Assembly: GCA_020426505.1 (NCBI GenBank)
Contig: JAGQPX010000092.1
Span: 1-33,976 of the forward strand
Source of the DNA: Planctomycetaceae bacterium
GTDB lineage: Bacteria > Planctomycetota > Planctomycetia > Planctomycetales > Planctomycetaceae
DNA: 33,976 nt
Direction of reading: 5' to 3'
The notes under the pieces were generated by a model that ran no database searches, was not told the origin of the DNA, and saw only the letters and a program-made list of their open reading frames with translations. A program made the position numbers and the translations under genes. Of this stretch, positions 24,572 to 32,875 are shown in pieces (position 1 is the first letter of the stretch; each line of letters begins with the position of its first letter).

Positions 24572-25306
24572 ATGAAGATTCTCATTGTGGAAGACGAAAT
24601 CGCGATCGCTGAAGGACTGCGATTCAACTTTGAGCAGGAGGGTTATGACGTCCAGGTGTACGGCGACGGTCCGTCAGCTTTGGAGTTTGTGGAATCGCAC
24701 GACGATGGGATCGACCTCGTCGTGCTGGACCTGATGCTGCCGGAGATGAGCGGTTACGAAATCTGCAGCAAGATTCGGGAGACGAATGCGGACGTGCCCA
24801 TCATGGTCCTCAGCGCGCGCACGCTCAGCGAGGACAAGACGCGTGCCTTCGACTGTGGCGTCGATCAATACATGACCAAACCGTTCGCCCTGCCCGAACT
24901 TCTCAGCCGCGCCCGCAACCTGCTCGAACGCCGTCGTCGTCAGCAGGGCCGGCCAGCCGCTTCGACCGCGACGACGGACAGGGTCAAGATCGGCAATGCA
25001 GAAGTGAACTTCCGGACATTCGAGATATCGGTCGACGGGCAAGTGCAACAGCTCACGACGACCGAGGTGCAGTTGCTGCAATACTTCCTCGAACACGAAG
25101 GAGCCGTCCTCTCTCGACAGCGGATCCTCAAGGACGTCTGGGAGCAGACGGCAGACATCTCGACCCGAACAGTCGACAACTTCGTGATGCGGCTTCGGAG
25201 ATACGTCGAGGATGACCCGGCTCAACCGCGTCATTTTCTCTCAGTTCGAGGGACCGGTTACCGTTTCCTTCGGGCCGAAAACGACGCAATATCGGATTCT
25301 GAATAG
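24572..25306 (+). CDS. OmpR/PhoB-family response regulator
   Basis: 244 aa. The receiver domain has Glu7/Asp8 in IVEDE, phospho-acceptor Asp53 in VVLDLMLPEMSG, LSART and the conserved Lys in MTKPF. The C-terminal winged helix (about 140-238) shows TTTEVQLLQYFLEHEGAVLSR, VDNFVMRLRRYVED and GTGYRF, typical OmpR features. The start is the ATG 21 bp after the kinase stop. It should act on the same signal as the upstream kinase. Its target promoters are unknown. Confidence 0.95.
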   Translation: MKILIVEDEIAIAEGLRFNFEQEGYDVQVYGDGPSALEFVESHDDGIDLVVLDLMLPEMSGYEICSKIRETNADVPIMVLSARTLSEDKTRAFDCGVDQYMTKPFALPELLSRARNLLERRRRQQGRPAASTATTDRVKIGNAEVNFRTFEISVDGQVQQLTTTEVQLLQYFLEHEGAVLSRQRILKDVWEQTADISTRTVDNFVMRLRRYVEDDPAQPRHFLSVRGTGYRFLRAENDAISDSE

Positions 25307-25382
25307 CCTTATGTCTGTGACGCTATTTTGACAGAACTTTGAATCCGCGCTGACTCTTTGCAACCGAATCATGTGATAGAGT

Positions 25383-25447
25383 CCCTCGCCACGAGGGCGT
25401 GTCGATGAGCGACATGTTCAGGACATTCAGCTGGCAGCGAGCCTGCC
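25383..25447 (+). other. Three tandem hairpins upstream of the desaturase
   Basis: Three small stems occur within 65 nt: CCCTCG-CCA-CGAGGG (25383-25397), TGTCG-ATGAG-CGACA (25400-25414) and GGCAG-CGAGC-CTGCC (25433-25447). They lie 67-131 nt before the desaturase ATG and 76 nt after the regulator stop. There is no T-tract. They may be a structured 5' leader or a small RNA. Confidence 0.4.
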
Positions 25448-25514
25448 GACCCCTGGAATGGACTTCAGTAAGGTCGAATGTCAACACATTGATTTGACTG
25501 AAAGATAAGACACC

Positions 25515-26468
25515 ATGTCGACGCAACTCCTTGAGTCTCCCGTCCGTGAGAAGTTCGGTTCAGAATCGGAGAGTCCATTAGAGTCACAATCGTCCGATCG
25601 TCCATTGACACGATCAGAAGAGCGAGCTGAGGTTCTCGCGAACTTCTTGCCTACGAATCTGACATGGAGCCAGATTGACTGGACCGTGCTGGTGTGGATG
25701 ACGGTCATGCACGCGGGTGCCTTGGCAGCACCGTTTTTCTTTACCTGGACGGCATTCGGGACTGCAATCGTCCTGCACTGGCTCACGTGCAGCATCGGCA
25801 TCTGCCTCGGGTATCATCGCTTCCTGTCCCACCGTTCTCTCAAACTCGTGACGCCGGTGCGACTGCTGGTCAATCTCTGCGGTGTGCTCTCGGGCGAAGG
25901 AAGCCCGTTGATGTGGGCCGCGACCCATCGCGTGCATCATGCAAAGTCCGATCAGGAAGGTGATCCGCATTCACCGACCGATGGTCCTTGGTGGTCACAC
26001 TTGCTGTGGTTGTTTGTGAAGCACGACAAAGAGCATCGTGAGATGCTGTACCGTCAGTACGCTCCAGACCTCGCGGCCGATCCCGTCCTGCGTTTCTTCG
26101 AGAAGACCTACGGACCGATTCTGTTCCTGTCAGCTGTTGCAATGTACGCGATCGGTGGCTGGCCGCTGCTCCTCTGGGGTTGCTGTGCGCGGCTGGTGTT
26201 CGCTTATCACAGCACTTGGTTTGTCAACTCGGCGACACACCTGTGGGGTTACCGCAACTACGAGACGACCGACCAGTCACGCAACCTCTGGTGGGTCGCC
26301 ATTCTGGCCTACGGTGAAGGCTGGCATAACAATCATCACGCCCATCCGGCGACCGCTCGTGCCGGTCACAAGTGGTGGGAGTTCGATCCCACTTGGTACG
26401 CGATCAAGACGCTGCGGGCACTCGGCCTCGCCTACGACGTCAATGACCGCAATCCGAGTCAGGCGTAA
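25515..26468 (+). CDS. Fatty-acid desaturase (acyl-CoA/acyl-lipid type)
   Basis: 317 aa, membrane di-iron desaturase. The three histidine boxes are HRFLSH (101-106), HRVHH (138-142) and HNNHH (271-275), plus an extra His-rich segment near 151-174. The spacing is that of delta-9 acyl-CoA/acyl-lipid desaturases. Four hydrophobic segments flank them. The enzyme introduces a double bond into saturated acyl chains using O2 and reduced ferredoxin or cytochrome b5. The first about 45 residues are a polar, low-complexity N-terminus. It follows the two-component genes by 208 bp, with hairpins between, so it may be separately expressed. No strong ribosome-binding site is seen before the ATG. Confidence 0.93.
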   Translation: MSTQLLESPVREKFGSESESPLESQSSDRPLTRSEERAEVLANFLPTNLTWSQIDWTVLVWMTVMHAGALAAPFFFTWTAFGTAIVLHWLTCSIGICLGYHRFLSHRSLKLVTPVRLLVNLCGVLSGEGSPLMWAATHRVHHAKSDQEGDPHSPTDGPWWSHLLWLFVKHDKEHREMLYRQYAPDLAADPVLRFFEKTYGPILFLSAVAMYAIGGWPLLLWGCCARLVFAYHSTWFVNSATHLWGYRNYETTDQSRNLWWVAILAYGEGWHNNHHAHPATARAGHKWWEFDPTWYAIKTLRALGLAYDVNDRNPSQA

Positions 26469-26496
26469 TTCGAACACGTCATGCCGACATCCGTTG

Positions 26497-26534
26497 AGCC
26501 GTGACTGACGGGAGTGCTCCCGGTGGTCGCGGCT
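26497..26534. terminator. Imperfect hairpin between convergent desaturase and fabZ-like genes
   Basis: AGCCG-T-GAC-TGA-CGGGAG pairs with CTCCCG-GTG-GTC-G-CGGCT around TG. The hairpin overlaps the fabZ-like stop codon at 26533-26535 and follows the desaturase stop by 28 nt. There is no long T-tract on either side, so a bidirectional terminator is plausible but not certain. Confidence 0.5.
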
Positions 26535-26970
26535 AAACTTTTGGCTCGATTGTTGTCGCGGTACAGGCGAACTCCAGGCGGGTCGTCACCTTGCCGTCCA
26601 CCGAGGCTTTCCCCTTGAGGAAAAACGTCTCCTGCAACCGCTCGGTGATTGACACTTCGATCTCCAGTGTGTCGCCGGGCCTGACCAGCTTGCGGAACTG
26701 CACGTTCTTCATTCGTGTGGCGACCGGCACCTTGCCCTCGCCAACGTCCATCGACTGTGCGATCAGCACGGCCCCCGCTTGCATGATCGCTTCACACTGC
26801 AGCACCCCCGGCAGGACCGGGAAGTCCGGGTAGTGACCTCGAAACACCTCGAGGTCATCGGTGATCAGTTTCCTCGCATGAATGGTCGTCTCGTCGACCG
26901 CGACGACTTCGTCCAGCCACAGGAACGGCGGACGATGCGGGATGTGTCGCTGAATCTCTTCTCGATTCAC
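26533..26970 (-). CDS. fabZ: FabZ-like 3-hydroxyacyl-ACP dehydratase
   Basis: 145 aa, the normal hot-dog length. Dehydrates (3R)-3-hydroxyacyl-ACP to trans-2-enoyl-ACP in type II fatty acid synthesis. The catalytic His46 lies in [14 protein letters not shown] and Glu60 in [10 protein letters not shown], matching the FabZ pair. The N-terminal [12 protein letters not shown] segment is also typical. It could be a FabZ paralogue; fabA is less likely from the motif. It is convergent with the desaturase and lies 132 bp after the M28 peptidase gene. No other fab gene is nearby. Confidence 0.88.
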   Translation of the reverse strand: MNREEIQRHIPHRPPFLWLDEVVAVDETTIHARKLITDDLEVFRGHYPDFPVLPGVLQCEAIMQAGAVLIAQSMDVGEGKVPVATRMKNVQFRKLVRPGDTLEIEVSITERLQETFFLKGKASVDGKVTTRLEFACTATTIEPKV

Positions 26971-27102
26971 AATGGAGCCTCAACACTCTTTGTGATTGGC
27001 GGTGCCGTGCGTCACGATTCACTTGAGGTCGATGTCGCGACAGCGGTCACAGGGAGGTGAGAGTGTAAGTGCCGTCGCATCGATTGCAATTGTGATGGAC
27101 GA

Positions 27103-28647
27103 TCAGGACGCCGGTGTCGGGAAGAGTCGGATTCGCACCTCTTCGACCTGTCCATCCCGGTCGACGTTCAGGGTAATCAGGTCGTCAGCCGCTTCGGTCA
27201 GGATCTGTAGCCAGTCTGGCCCGGTTGCCTGCGAGCTGTTAGGGGGATGAAGGCGGTCGTTCGCACGAAGCCCCGCCTGCTCGGCTGGCGAGCCCGTGAT
27301 GACACCCGTCACGATCACGCTCCGCGGGCGATCGGGATCGGGTTTCCAGTGGATCCCGAGTCGAACCGGCTGTCCGCGCAGTTGAACCGTCACTTCAAAC
27401 GGTTCCGTAACTTGATCGCGAGCAATGCGAAATCGGATGGTTCGGACCGACGTCAGCACGGCTTGTCGAAGATCCAGGCCGGGCGACACTTCGCGACCGT
27501 TGATGCCAGTGATGCGATCCCCCACACGGATGCCCGATGCGGCGGCCGGCGAATTCGCGACGACTCGTGTCACCAGATAAGGCTCATCGGGACGCCGTTG
27601 CCCTTCCCACGCAAGACCGAGTCGCGATGGGCGTTGTGCTGGCGGCACATGGCGAGGCGATCGGTGTGACGGCTGACGTCGCGAATCCTCCCGGAATTCG
27701 CCGAGATCGTCTGTCTCACCCATGATGCTGGTCAGCGTGAACATCATCTGCGACACGCGGTGCAAGCCGTCGTAGTTCAGCAGGTGTGCGTCATCGCTCG
27801 GCCGGTGGTACTCCGGATGCTCGCCCGTGTGCAACATCAGATAGGGGATGTTTTGCTGAAAGAACGTCCAGTGATCGCTGTCCTCTCGGTGCTTTGGGTC
27901 AAAGTCGATCGACAGACCGCTGAGTTCGTTGGCGTCGACGATGCTCTGCCGCAACCCGTTTGCTGTGCGTTCGCCGTAGGTGATGAGTCGGTCGTTCCGC
28001 AGGCGGCCGATCATGTCGATGTTGATCGCGAGTTTGACTCGATCGAGCGAGAAGGTCGGCTGCTTCACCCAGTGAGCCGAGCCGAGCAGGCCAGCTTCCT
28101 CCGCATCCCAGAGAGCGAACAGGATCGATCGTTGCGGCGGAGTGTCGAGTTGGGAGAATGCTTCTGCGACTTCGAGGATGGCAGCAGTTCCACTGGCGTT
28201 GTCGTCAGCCCCGTTATGAATTTGTCCGAAAGGACCATAACTGTTGGACGAGTTACCGTATCCGACGTGGTCGTAGTGACCTCCCAGGATGATCACTTCC
28301 TGACGCTTCTCGGGGTCGCTGCCTGGCAGGAGTGCGAGCACGTTGCGATACCCGTGACCGAACTCCTGAAAGAAGTCTCCGTCATCACCTGAAGGGGTGA
28401 GGCCCAGTTGCCGGAACTCATGTGCCAGATACGTCGCCGCTGCCTGTCCGCCTCGTGATCCCGCCTCGCGGCCTTCGAGTGAGTCACTGGCGAGAAACCC
28501 GACATGACGTTTCAGGTCCTCAATGACGATCGTGTCGCGAGCCACAGATGGCTCCATCGCGACGCTACGTTGAGCAACGAGCGTTGTCAGGATGACCGCC
28601 GCTCTGAAGGCGACCGCGGACCTATCTGTCCGGCAAAGCGCGCTCAT
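27103..28647 (-). CDS. Exported M28-family aminopeptidase with two PDZ domains
   Basis: 514 aa from the ATG at 28647, chosen for GGAG 7 nt upstream and a signal peptide (residues 1-30) starting there. An outer start at 28689 adds 14 residues. M28 zinc ligands are visible: His124 in GGHYDHVG, Asp148 in HNGADDNASG, Glu183/Glu184 in WDAEEAGLLGS, Asp211 in INIDMIGR and His281 in HPEYHRPSDD. Two PDZ-like modules follow (about 343-425 and 430-510), with GIRVGDRITGINGREV as the clearest PDZ core. The protein probably trims peptides in the periplasm or outside. Domain fusion of this kind is common in planctomycetes. Confidence 0.92.
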   Translation of the reverse strand: MSALCRTDRSAVAFRAAVILTTLVAQRSVAMEPSVARDTIVIEDLKRHVGFLASDSLEGREAGSRGGQAAATYLAHEFRQLGLTPSGDDGDFFQEFGHGYRNVLALLPGSDPEKRQEVIILGGHYDHVGYGNSSNSYGPFGQIHNGADDNASGTAAILEVAEAFSQLDTPPQRSILFALWDAEEAGLLGSAHWVKQPTFSLDRVKLAINIDMIGRLRNDRLITYGERTANGLRQSIVDANELSGLSIDFDPKHREDSDHWTFFQQNIPYLMLHTGEHPEYHRPSDDAHLLNYDGLHRVSQMMFTLTSIMGETDDLGEFREDSRRQPSHRSPRHVPPAQRPSRLGLAWEGQRRPDEPYLVTRVVANSPAAASGIRVGDRITGINGREVSPGLDLRQAVLTSVRTIRFRIARDQVTEPFEVTVQLRGQPVRLGIHWKPDPDRPRSVIVTGVITGSPAEQAGLRANDRLHPPNSSQATGPDWLQILTEAADDLITLNVDRDGQVEEVRIRLFPTPAS

Positions 28648-28794
28648 CAAGCATCTCCGTCTGCCATCCGCCAATGTGAGTGCTCGCATGGTTAGGGGAG
28701 GAGTGATGGGATCAACAGTGCACGAACCCCAGAGTGCTCAGAGATGTCGCGCATGTGCAGCACAAACGCGAACGGAGTGTCACCGCCGACCAAC

Positions 28795-30681
28795 TCATGC
28801 ACCGAGTGACGCCAGGAAGTTGGTCAACCAAAGGATAGCACCGACGACCATCCAGGCCACGATGAATCCGACCAATCCCACTCTGCTTGGCTTCGGAATC
28901 TCGATGCCATCGATCGGGATGAGTTTGCCCGTTTCAGCAGGCAGGGGATTTTCGGGAAGTGTGCAGGGGGTCTCGACGTGTTCGCCCGGTCGCACGGGCG
29001 TGCGAATCAGCGTGTAGAAGTGGTCCAGCTTCTCTTCGGAAGGCCTGCGGGTCACGAAGCTTGTAACGATACCCGACATTGCCCCAGCCGACAGGTACAT
29101 CACATACTGCCACGGAATGCTGGTCTTGTTGCCGTATTGAGTGAACGGCGCCACACTCCACAGCCACTCTCTGAAGCGGCTGGGCAAAAAGTCGATATTC
29201 TCCTGCCAGAAGGCGCCGTCGCCCATTGATTGCAGGAACGCAAACGGCGTGTGGGTCTGTGTGAGGTACCAGACCACCATTGTTGCGAGCGTCGAGACCC
29301 ACACCGCTGCGGGGGTGTATCCCCGCCAGATGATGCCGAACCAGAAGGCCAGACCGATAAACGCAGGAATCGCATTGACATAGTTGTTGAGAATCTGAAT
29401 CGCATCGGTGAACTGACTCATGAGTGCCAACGCCAACCCGACGATCACGAGCCCCGCAAAGCGGCCGACCCAGACGTAGTGCTTCTCGCTCGCGGTCTTG
29501 TTGAGATACCGCTTGTAGATGTTCTCCGTGAACAGCCCGGATGCCACGACCATCTGGGCATCGCACGTGCTCATAATGGCCGCGAGCAATGCCGCGAACA
29601 GCAGTCCAATCAACCCGTGCGAGATGCGCGGCAGGATGTCATGAGCCGCAACGCCGAACACCTTGTCCGCGAAGTCTTTCATCTGCGCCGGGTCGCTGTT
29701 GAGATCAGCCAGTGTCTCCGGAGCCATGAACTCGCTGCCCGGCGTGAGATAGATGATCACGCATGCCAATCCGGTGAACGTCCACGCGATCGTGCACAGC
29801 CGTTTGATGAAGTTCCCCATCGTGAACCCGAACCGGCCCTCGTACTCGGTCTTGCCGGCACCGCACACTCCCATGATGTGGGGCTGACACACGATCGCAA
29901 CTAGTGCATTGATCGAGAGCATGATCACATAGAAGATCGTGATCGGCTCCTTCCCCATCGACTTCGCGAGATCGAGCGTCAGCGTGAGACTGAGCAATGT
30001 CTCGCCGCTGCGTCCCGGCACTCCCTCATGCAGCGCCGAGAACCCACTGTCAAGGCCGGTCACCTGGGCGGCGTAGTATAGCGAGAAGGGCAGCAGCAGG
30101 AACGAAAAGACGACCGTCAGGATGCCCTGCACAAAATCGGTCACGACCGCTGCCCCGAGTCCGCCCGCCATGCCGTAGACGACGAACATGACCGTCATCG
30201 CTGCAATGGCATACTCCATCTTGAAGGCACCGCCCGTCATGCCGTCGACCATCTTTGCGCCCATGAACAGGGCCGCTGCGATGAACACCACCGAGATCCC
30301 CATCCCCAGCACCGAGTACAGCAAGGCTGTCGAACGATCGTATCGAGCCTCGAAGAAGTCACTGGTCGTGAGGGCCCGCATGCGGCGAAACACGGGGGCA
30401 AGAATCCAGTAGAAGGGGGTCGCCCACAGCCAGAGGAACTGATACCAGATGCCCGCCAGTCCGACTCGAAACGACCCCGCCGCAACCGAGACCGCCTGCT
30501 CACTGCTCGTGCCTGCTCCGAAGGCAAAGAACATCATGAAGACCTTGCCGAACCGACGGCCTCCCATAAAGAAGTCGCTCATGTCGTGCACCTTGCGGTA
30601 CGACCACAGACCGATGCCGAGGATGCCCAGCAGATAAGCAACGAGCACGATCCAGTCGAGCCAATGAAGACCAAGCCACAT
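28795..30681 (-). CDS. Sodium:solute symporter (SSS) family transporter
   Basis: 628 aa from the ATG at 30681; a TTG at 30693 is the alternative. A multi-pass membrane protein with about 14 hydrophobic segments. Family features include LGILGIGLWSYRK, a DFFMGGRRFGK segment and GAGTSSEQAVSVA near the first helices, and AALLAAIMSTCDAQMVVASGLFTENIYKRY, the SSS signature region. It takes up a solute with Na+. It lies 75 bp after dgoK on the same strand, so a hexonate or keto-deoxy acid substrate is plausible, but the substrate is not determined by sequence. Confidence 0.92.
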   Translation of the reverse strand: MWLGLHWLDWIVLVAYLLGILGIGLWSYRKVHDMSDFFMGGRRFGKVFMMFFAFGAGTSSEQAVSVAAGSFRVGLAGIWYQFLWLWATPFYWILAPVFRRMRALTTSDFFEARYDRSTALLYSVLGMGISVVFIAAALFMGAKMVDGMTGGAFKMEYAIAAMTVMFVVYGMAGGLGAAVVTDFVQGILTVVFSFLLLPFSLYYAAQVTGLDSGFSALHEGVPGRSGETLLSLTLTLDLAKSMGKEPITIFYVIMLSINALVAIVCQPHIMGVCGAGKTEYEGRFGFTMGNFIKRLCTIAWTFTGLACVIIYLTPGSEFMAPETLADLNSDPAQMKDFADKVFGVAAHDILPRISHGLIGLLFAALLAAIMSTCDAQMVVASGLFTENIYKRYLNKTASEKHYVWVGRFAGLVIVGLALALMSQFTDAIQILNNYVNAIPAFIGLAFWFGIIWRGYTPAAVWVSTLATMVVWYLTQTHTPFAFLQSMGDGAFWQENIDFLPSRFREWLWSVAPFTQYGNKTSIPWQYVMYLSAGAMSGIVTSFVTRRPSEEKLDHFYTLIRTPVRPGEHVETPCTLPENPLPAETGKLIPIDGIEIPKPSRVGLVGFIVAWMVVGAILWLTNFLASLGA

Positions 30682-30756
30682 GAGCAACACCAATCAGAAA
30701 AGCGGGTTCGGAGAGACCGCTAGACTACCGTTGCAGAGAGTCAGTCGCAATTCGGT

Positions 30757-31656
30757 TCATGCGATCATTCCAGCCTGCTGAGCGATTCGCCACAGTCCCC
30801 GTGAGGCGGCCTGCTCTCCATCAGTCACGATGATCGATCGCCCCATGTACTCCATCGCTGTCACGTAGCGTGACGTCAGTTCCTTGGCACCAACGACGGT
30901 CACCATGCCCGCAGCTGATGTTGCGTCCAGCGCGGAACGTATCTCGTGGCCAATCAACAAGCCGGAGAGGTAATCGCCCTGCGCGTCGCCGGTCAGTTGG
31001 TCGAAAAGTCGGAGTCCACGCACGCCGAACAGTTGATGCAGCAGTCCTCCGTCCCGCTTCGAGTGATCGACACCGAGAAGGAAAGCCTCATGAGATGAGG
31101 GACCTTTGGTTTGAGTTCGCGCCAGGATGCTGTGCTCAGAGAGCAGCTTGAACAACTCTCCCGTCATGTAGGTCTGGAATCCGGTCACCGATTCGCCCGC
31201 GATCTGCACCCACTTCGAATGTGTGCCGGGCAGACAGACGAGTTGCAAGCCTTGTGGGTCCAAGCCGGCGAGTTGGGTTTCCTCCCCTCGCATCACGTCC
31301 GGGACTCCGCATCCATCGATCGTTCGCACTCCGGGAACGATACAATAGTCTGTTCCGGTGATGGGGTGCAGATTCTCAGCAAGCGTCGAAATATCCAACG
31401 GGCATTCGACGTAAGGGGCTTCGCTCCATCCCTGCTGACTCCCAACCATCCCACACAACAGAACCGGCAAGTCGGGAGCACCGTTCGTCCAATCACCGAA
31501 GTTCTTGAGAAACGTCGTTTCCCAATCTCCATCGACGATCTGAAGCAGCCCACACCCGCGGTGCCGCGTCTCCACAACGGTACCTTGAGCGTCATAGCGA
31601 AACGCTCGCGCATTGGTCGTTCCCCAGTCCACGCCGATCAACGCGGTCTCGTCCAT
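30757..31656 (-). CDS. dgoK: 2-dehydro-3-deoxygalactonokinase
   Basis: 299 aa, normal for DgoK. Phosphorylates 2-dehydro-3-deoxy-D-galactonate in the De Ley-Doudoroff-type galactonate pathway. The N-terminal phosphate loop is GVDWGTTNARAFRYD (8-22). LLCGMVGSQQGWSEAPYVECP, CLPGTHSKWVQ and TGELFKLLSEHSIL are the conserved DgoK segments. It is followed 75 bp downstream by an SSS transporter. The aldolase (dgoA) and dehydratase (dgoD) that complete the pathway are not next to it. A gap of 83 bp with two hairpins separates its start from the tRNA-His gene. Confidence 0.93.
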   Translation of the reverse strand: MDETALIGVDWGTTNARAFRYDAQGTVVETRHRGCGLLQIVDGDWETTFLKNFGDWTNGAPDLPVLLCGMVGSQQGWSEAPYVECPLDISTLAENLHPITGTDYCIVPGVRTIDGCGVPDVMRGEETQLAGLDPQGLQLVCLPGTHSKWVQIAGESVTGFQTYMTGELFKLLSEHSILARTQTKGPSSHEAFLLGVDHSKRDGGLLHQLFGVRGLRLFDQLTGDAQGDYLSGLLIGHEIRSALDATSAAGMVTVVGAKELTSRYVTAMEYMGRSIIVTDGEQAASRGLWRIAQQAGMIA

Positions 31657-31693
31657 CAGAACCTTTCAAATGCAGGGAACCCGTCGGCTTTTC

Positions 31694-31731
31694 GCCGTGT
31701 CTCACACGGCAACGCAGGCAGAGGTTGCCTG
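31694..31731. other. Two short hairpins between dgoK and tRNA-His
   Basis: GCCGTGT-CTC-ACACGGC (31694-31710) and CAGGCA-GAGGT-TGCCTG (31715-31731) lie back to back, 8 nt before the tRNA G-1. Neither has a T-tract on the plus strand. They may form part of the dgoK leader on the minus strand. Confidence 0.4.
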
Positions 31732-31739
31732 TCCGAGAT

Positions 31740-31814
31740 GGTGTTCGTAGTGTATTGGTCTCGCATGCGACTCTGTGACAGTCGAGGCGAGGGGTTCGAT
31801 TCCCCCCGGACACC
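31740..31814 (+). tRNA. tRNA-His (anticodon GTG)
   Basis: Hand-folded cloverleaf. Acceptor GTGTTCG (31741-31747) pairs with CGGACAC; D-stem GTGT with GCAT; anticodon stem CGACT with AGTCG around CTGTGAC, anticodon GTG at 31775-31777. The T-loop is TTCGATT with a GGGG/CCCC stem and one A-C mismatch at its base. G at 31740 is the G-1 typical of tRNA-His and pairs with discriminator C73 at 31814. CCT follows, so the CCA end is not encoded. Confidence 0.85.
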
Positions 31815-31865
31815 CCTGAGATTGAAGTCTCAATCAGCAAGTGATAAGACGCAAGGGAGCAAGTC

Positions 31866-32462
31866 ATGGTTTCAGCGGTCCTGCAACGACCGACGCTTGT
31901 GCTCAACCGCAACTGGCAGGCGGTCGGCGTCGCAACCGTTGCGCGGGCGTTGGTCAAGGTCTTTGCAGATGGGGCCCGTGTTGTCGACCCTGACGACTAC
32001 CGGCAGTACACCTGGGACGACTGGGCCGCCCTGCGACCGGACGACGATGAGCTGTTCGTCCAGACGTGCCACTTCCGCCTGCGAGTACCGGAGGTCATCA
32101 CGCTGCGCGACTACGACCGCGTGCCGATCAACTCGGTCACGTTCTCTCGACGTAACGTCTTCAAGCGAGACCGGTTCACGTGTCAGTACTGCGGATGTCA
32201 GCCGGGCAGCAGCGAGTTGACCATCGACCACGTTGTCCCCCGGGCACAGGGGGGGGAGTCAACGTGGGAAAACTGCGTGCTGGCCTGTGTCGAATGTAAC
32301 GGCACCAAGGCGGACCGCACGCCTGCTCAGGCGCGGATGAAGCTCCGCAACGAGCCGACGCGTCCGAACTGGCGACCGATCTACGCTTCGGATGGCGTGC
32401 GGATCGACAGCTGGCAGAAGTTCCTCAACGAGGCGTTCTGGAACGTCGAGTTGGAGACGTAG
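31866..32462 (+). CDS. HNH endonuclease-domain protein
   Basis: 198 aa. An HNH/zinc module lies at about 100-150: C106-x2-C109 and C141-x2-C144 form the zinc knuckle, D121-H122 in LTIDHVVPR the active site, and N137, N145 and K148 complete the HNH pattern. The N-terminal about 95 residues (LVLNRNWQAV, ARALVKVF, ARVVDPDDY) are shared by a conserved family seen across planctomycetes and other bacteria. The biological role is unknown; the family includes DNA nicking and cleaving enzymes. Nothing around it marks it as mobile, though it starts 52 bp after tRNA-His. The ATG at 31866 has GGGAG about 7 nt upstream. Confidence 0.88.
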   Translation: MVSAVLQRPTLVLNRNWQAVGVATVARALVKVFADGARVVDPDDYRQYTWDDWAALRPDDDELFVQTCHFRLRVPEVITLRDYDRVPINSVTFSRRNVFKRDRFTCQYCGCQPGSSELTIDHVVPRAQGGESTWENCVLACVECNGTKADRTPAQARMKLRNEPTRPNWRPIYASDGVRIDSWQKFLNEAFWNVELET

Positions 32463-32477
32463 AGCGACTGACGGCGG

Positions 32478-32497
32478 CGGGGATATCTTCCCGTTTT
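32478..32497 (+). terminator. Probable terminator after the HNH gene
   Basis: CGGGGA-TATC-TTCCCG is a 6-bp stem (one G-U) with a 4-nt loop, followed by TTTT. It lies 15 bp after the HNH stop. The stem is short, so confidence is moderate. Confidence 0.5.
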
Positions 32498-32658
32498 CCC
32501 CTTGGAGGTCGTCAGTTTTGCCTCCCTCCCCGCAATGTGATTCTGAGCGCAATTCAGGACATGCTGCGGGGGATCGGGAGGTCATCTACTGCGAATTGTG
32601 CTGGCGATGTATTGGGTCACTTGGTGATATCCCATCGCTGCCCAGTCAACTGTCACCT

Positions 32659-32680
32659 TGGCAGTTGCAGTCGACTGCCA
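32659..32680. promoter_or_regulatory. Candidate activator-binding dyad upstream of groEL
   Basis: TGGCAGT and ACTGCCA are perfect 7-bp inverted arms separated by 8 bp. The centre lies about 70 bp before the -24 box, a usual distance for a sigma-54 enhancer-binding protein. Function is inferred from position. Confidence 0.5.
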
Positions 32681-32739
32681 TTGTTGTGTGTATTCTGTAA
32701 GCCATTGATGCAAATCGACTTATCGGCAGGAGTGCCAAC

Positions 32740-32755
32740 TGGCACGCGGCTTGCA
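32740..32755 (+). promoter_or_regulatory. Sigma-54 (-24/-12) promoter of groEL
   Basis: TGGCACG-CGGC-TTGCA matches the sigma-54 consensus TGGCACG-N4-TTGCA with no mismatch in the core. The -12 element ends 120 bp before the groEL start. The -24 box also forms a dyad GTGCCA-AC-TGGCAC with upstream bases (32732-32745). Confidence 0.8.
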
Positions 32756-32875
32756 TTCTTGGGGCACAATGTGCGGAGCGTCTGCCATCTCGGCCCTCCG
32801 TGCACTCGCTCACGGCTCGTGTCGTTGAGTGTAAACATGAATACACATGTCGTTGATGCAGGTTGAGGAGAAGCC

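Larger units (their letters stand above)
32463..32875. other. groEL upstream region
   Basis: 413 bp between the HNH stop and groEL. It contains a likely terminator (32478-32497), a dyad (32659-32680) and a sigma-54 promoter (32740-32755). No groES or small gene is visible, and no CIRCE element was found. Confidence 0.6.

Noticed and set aside
31731..31813. Alternative tRNA acceptor TGTCCG just upstream of the chosen one
   Set aside because: It gives fewer pairs, no T at position 8 and no D-arm. The fold starting at 31741 pairs seven acceptor bases and gives G-1:C73.
31111..32220. 369-codon plus-strand frame spanning dgoK, the tRNA and the HNH gene
   Set aside because: It runs antisense through dgoK, over tRNA-His and in the wrong frame of the HNH gene. 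The translation is low in recognisable structure.
32708..32746. CIRCE (HrcA) element upstream of groEL
   Set aside because: Only the half-like AGTGCCA is present. The TTAGCACTC-N9-GAGTGCTAA pattern is missing.
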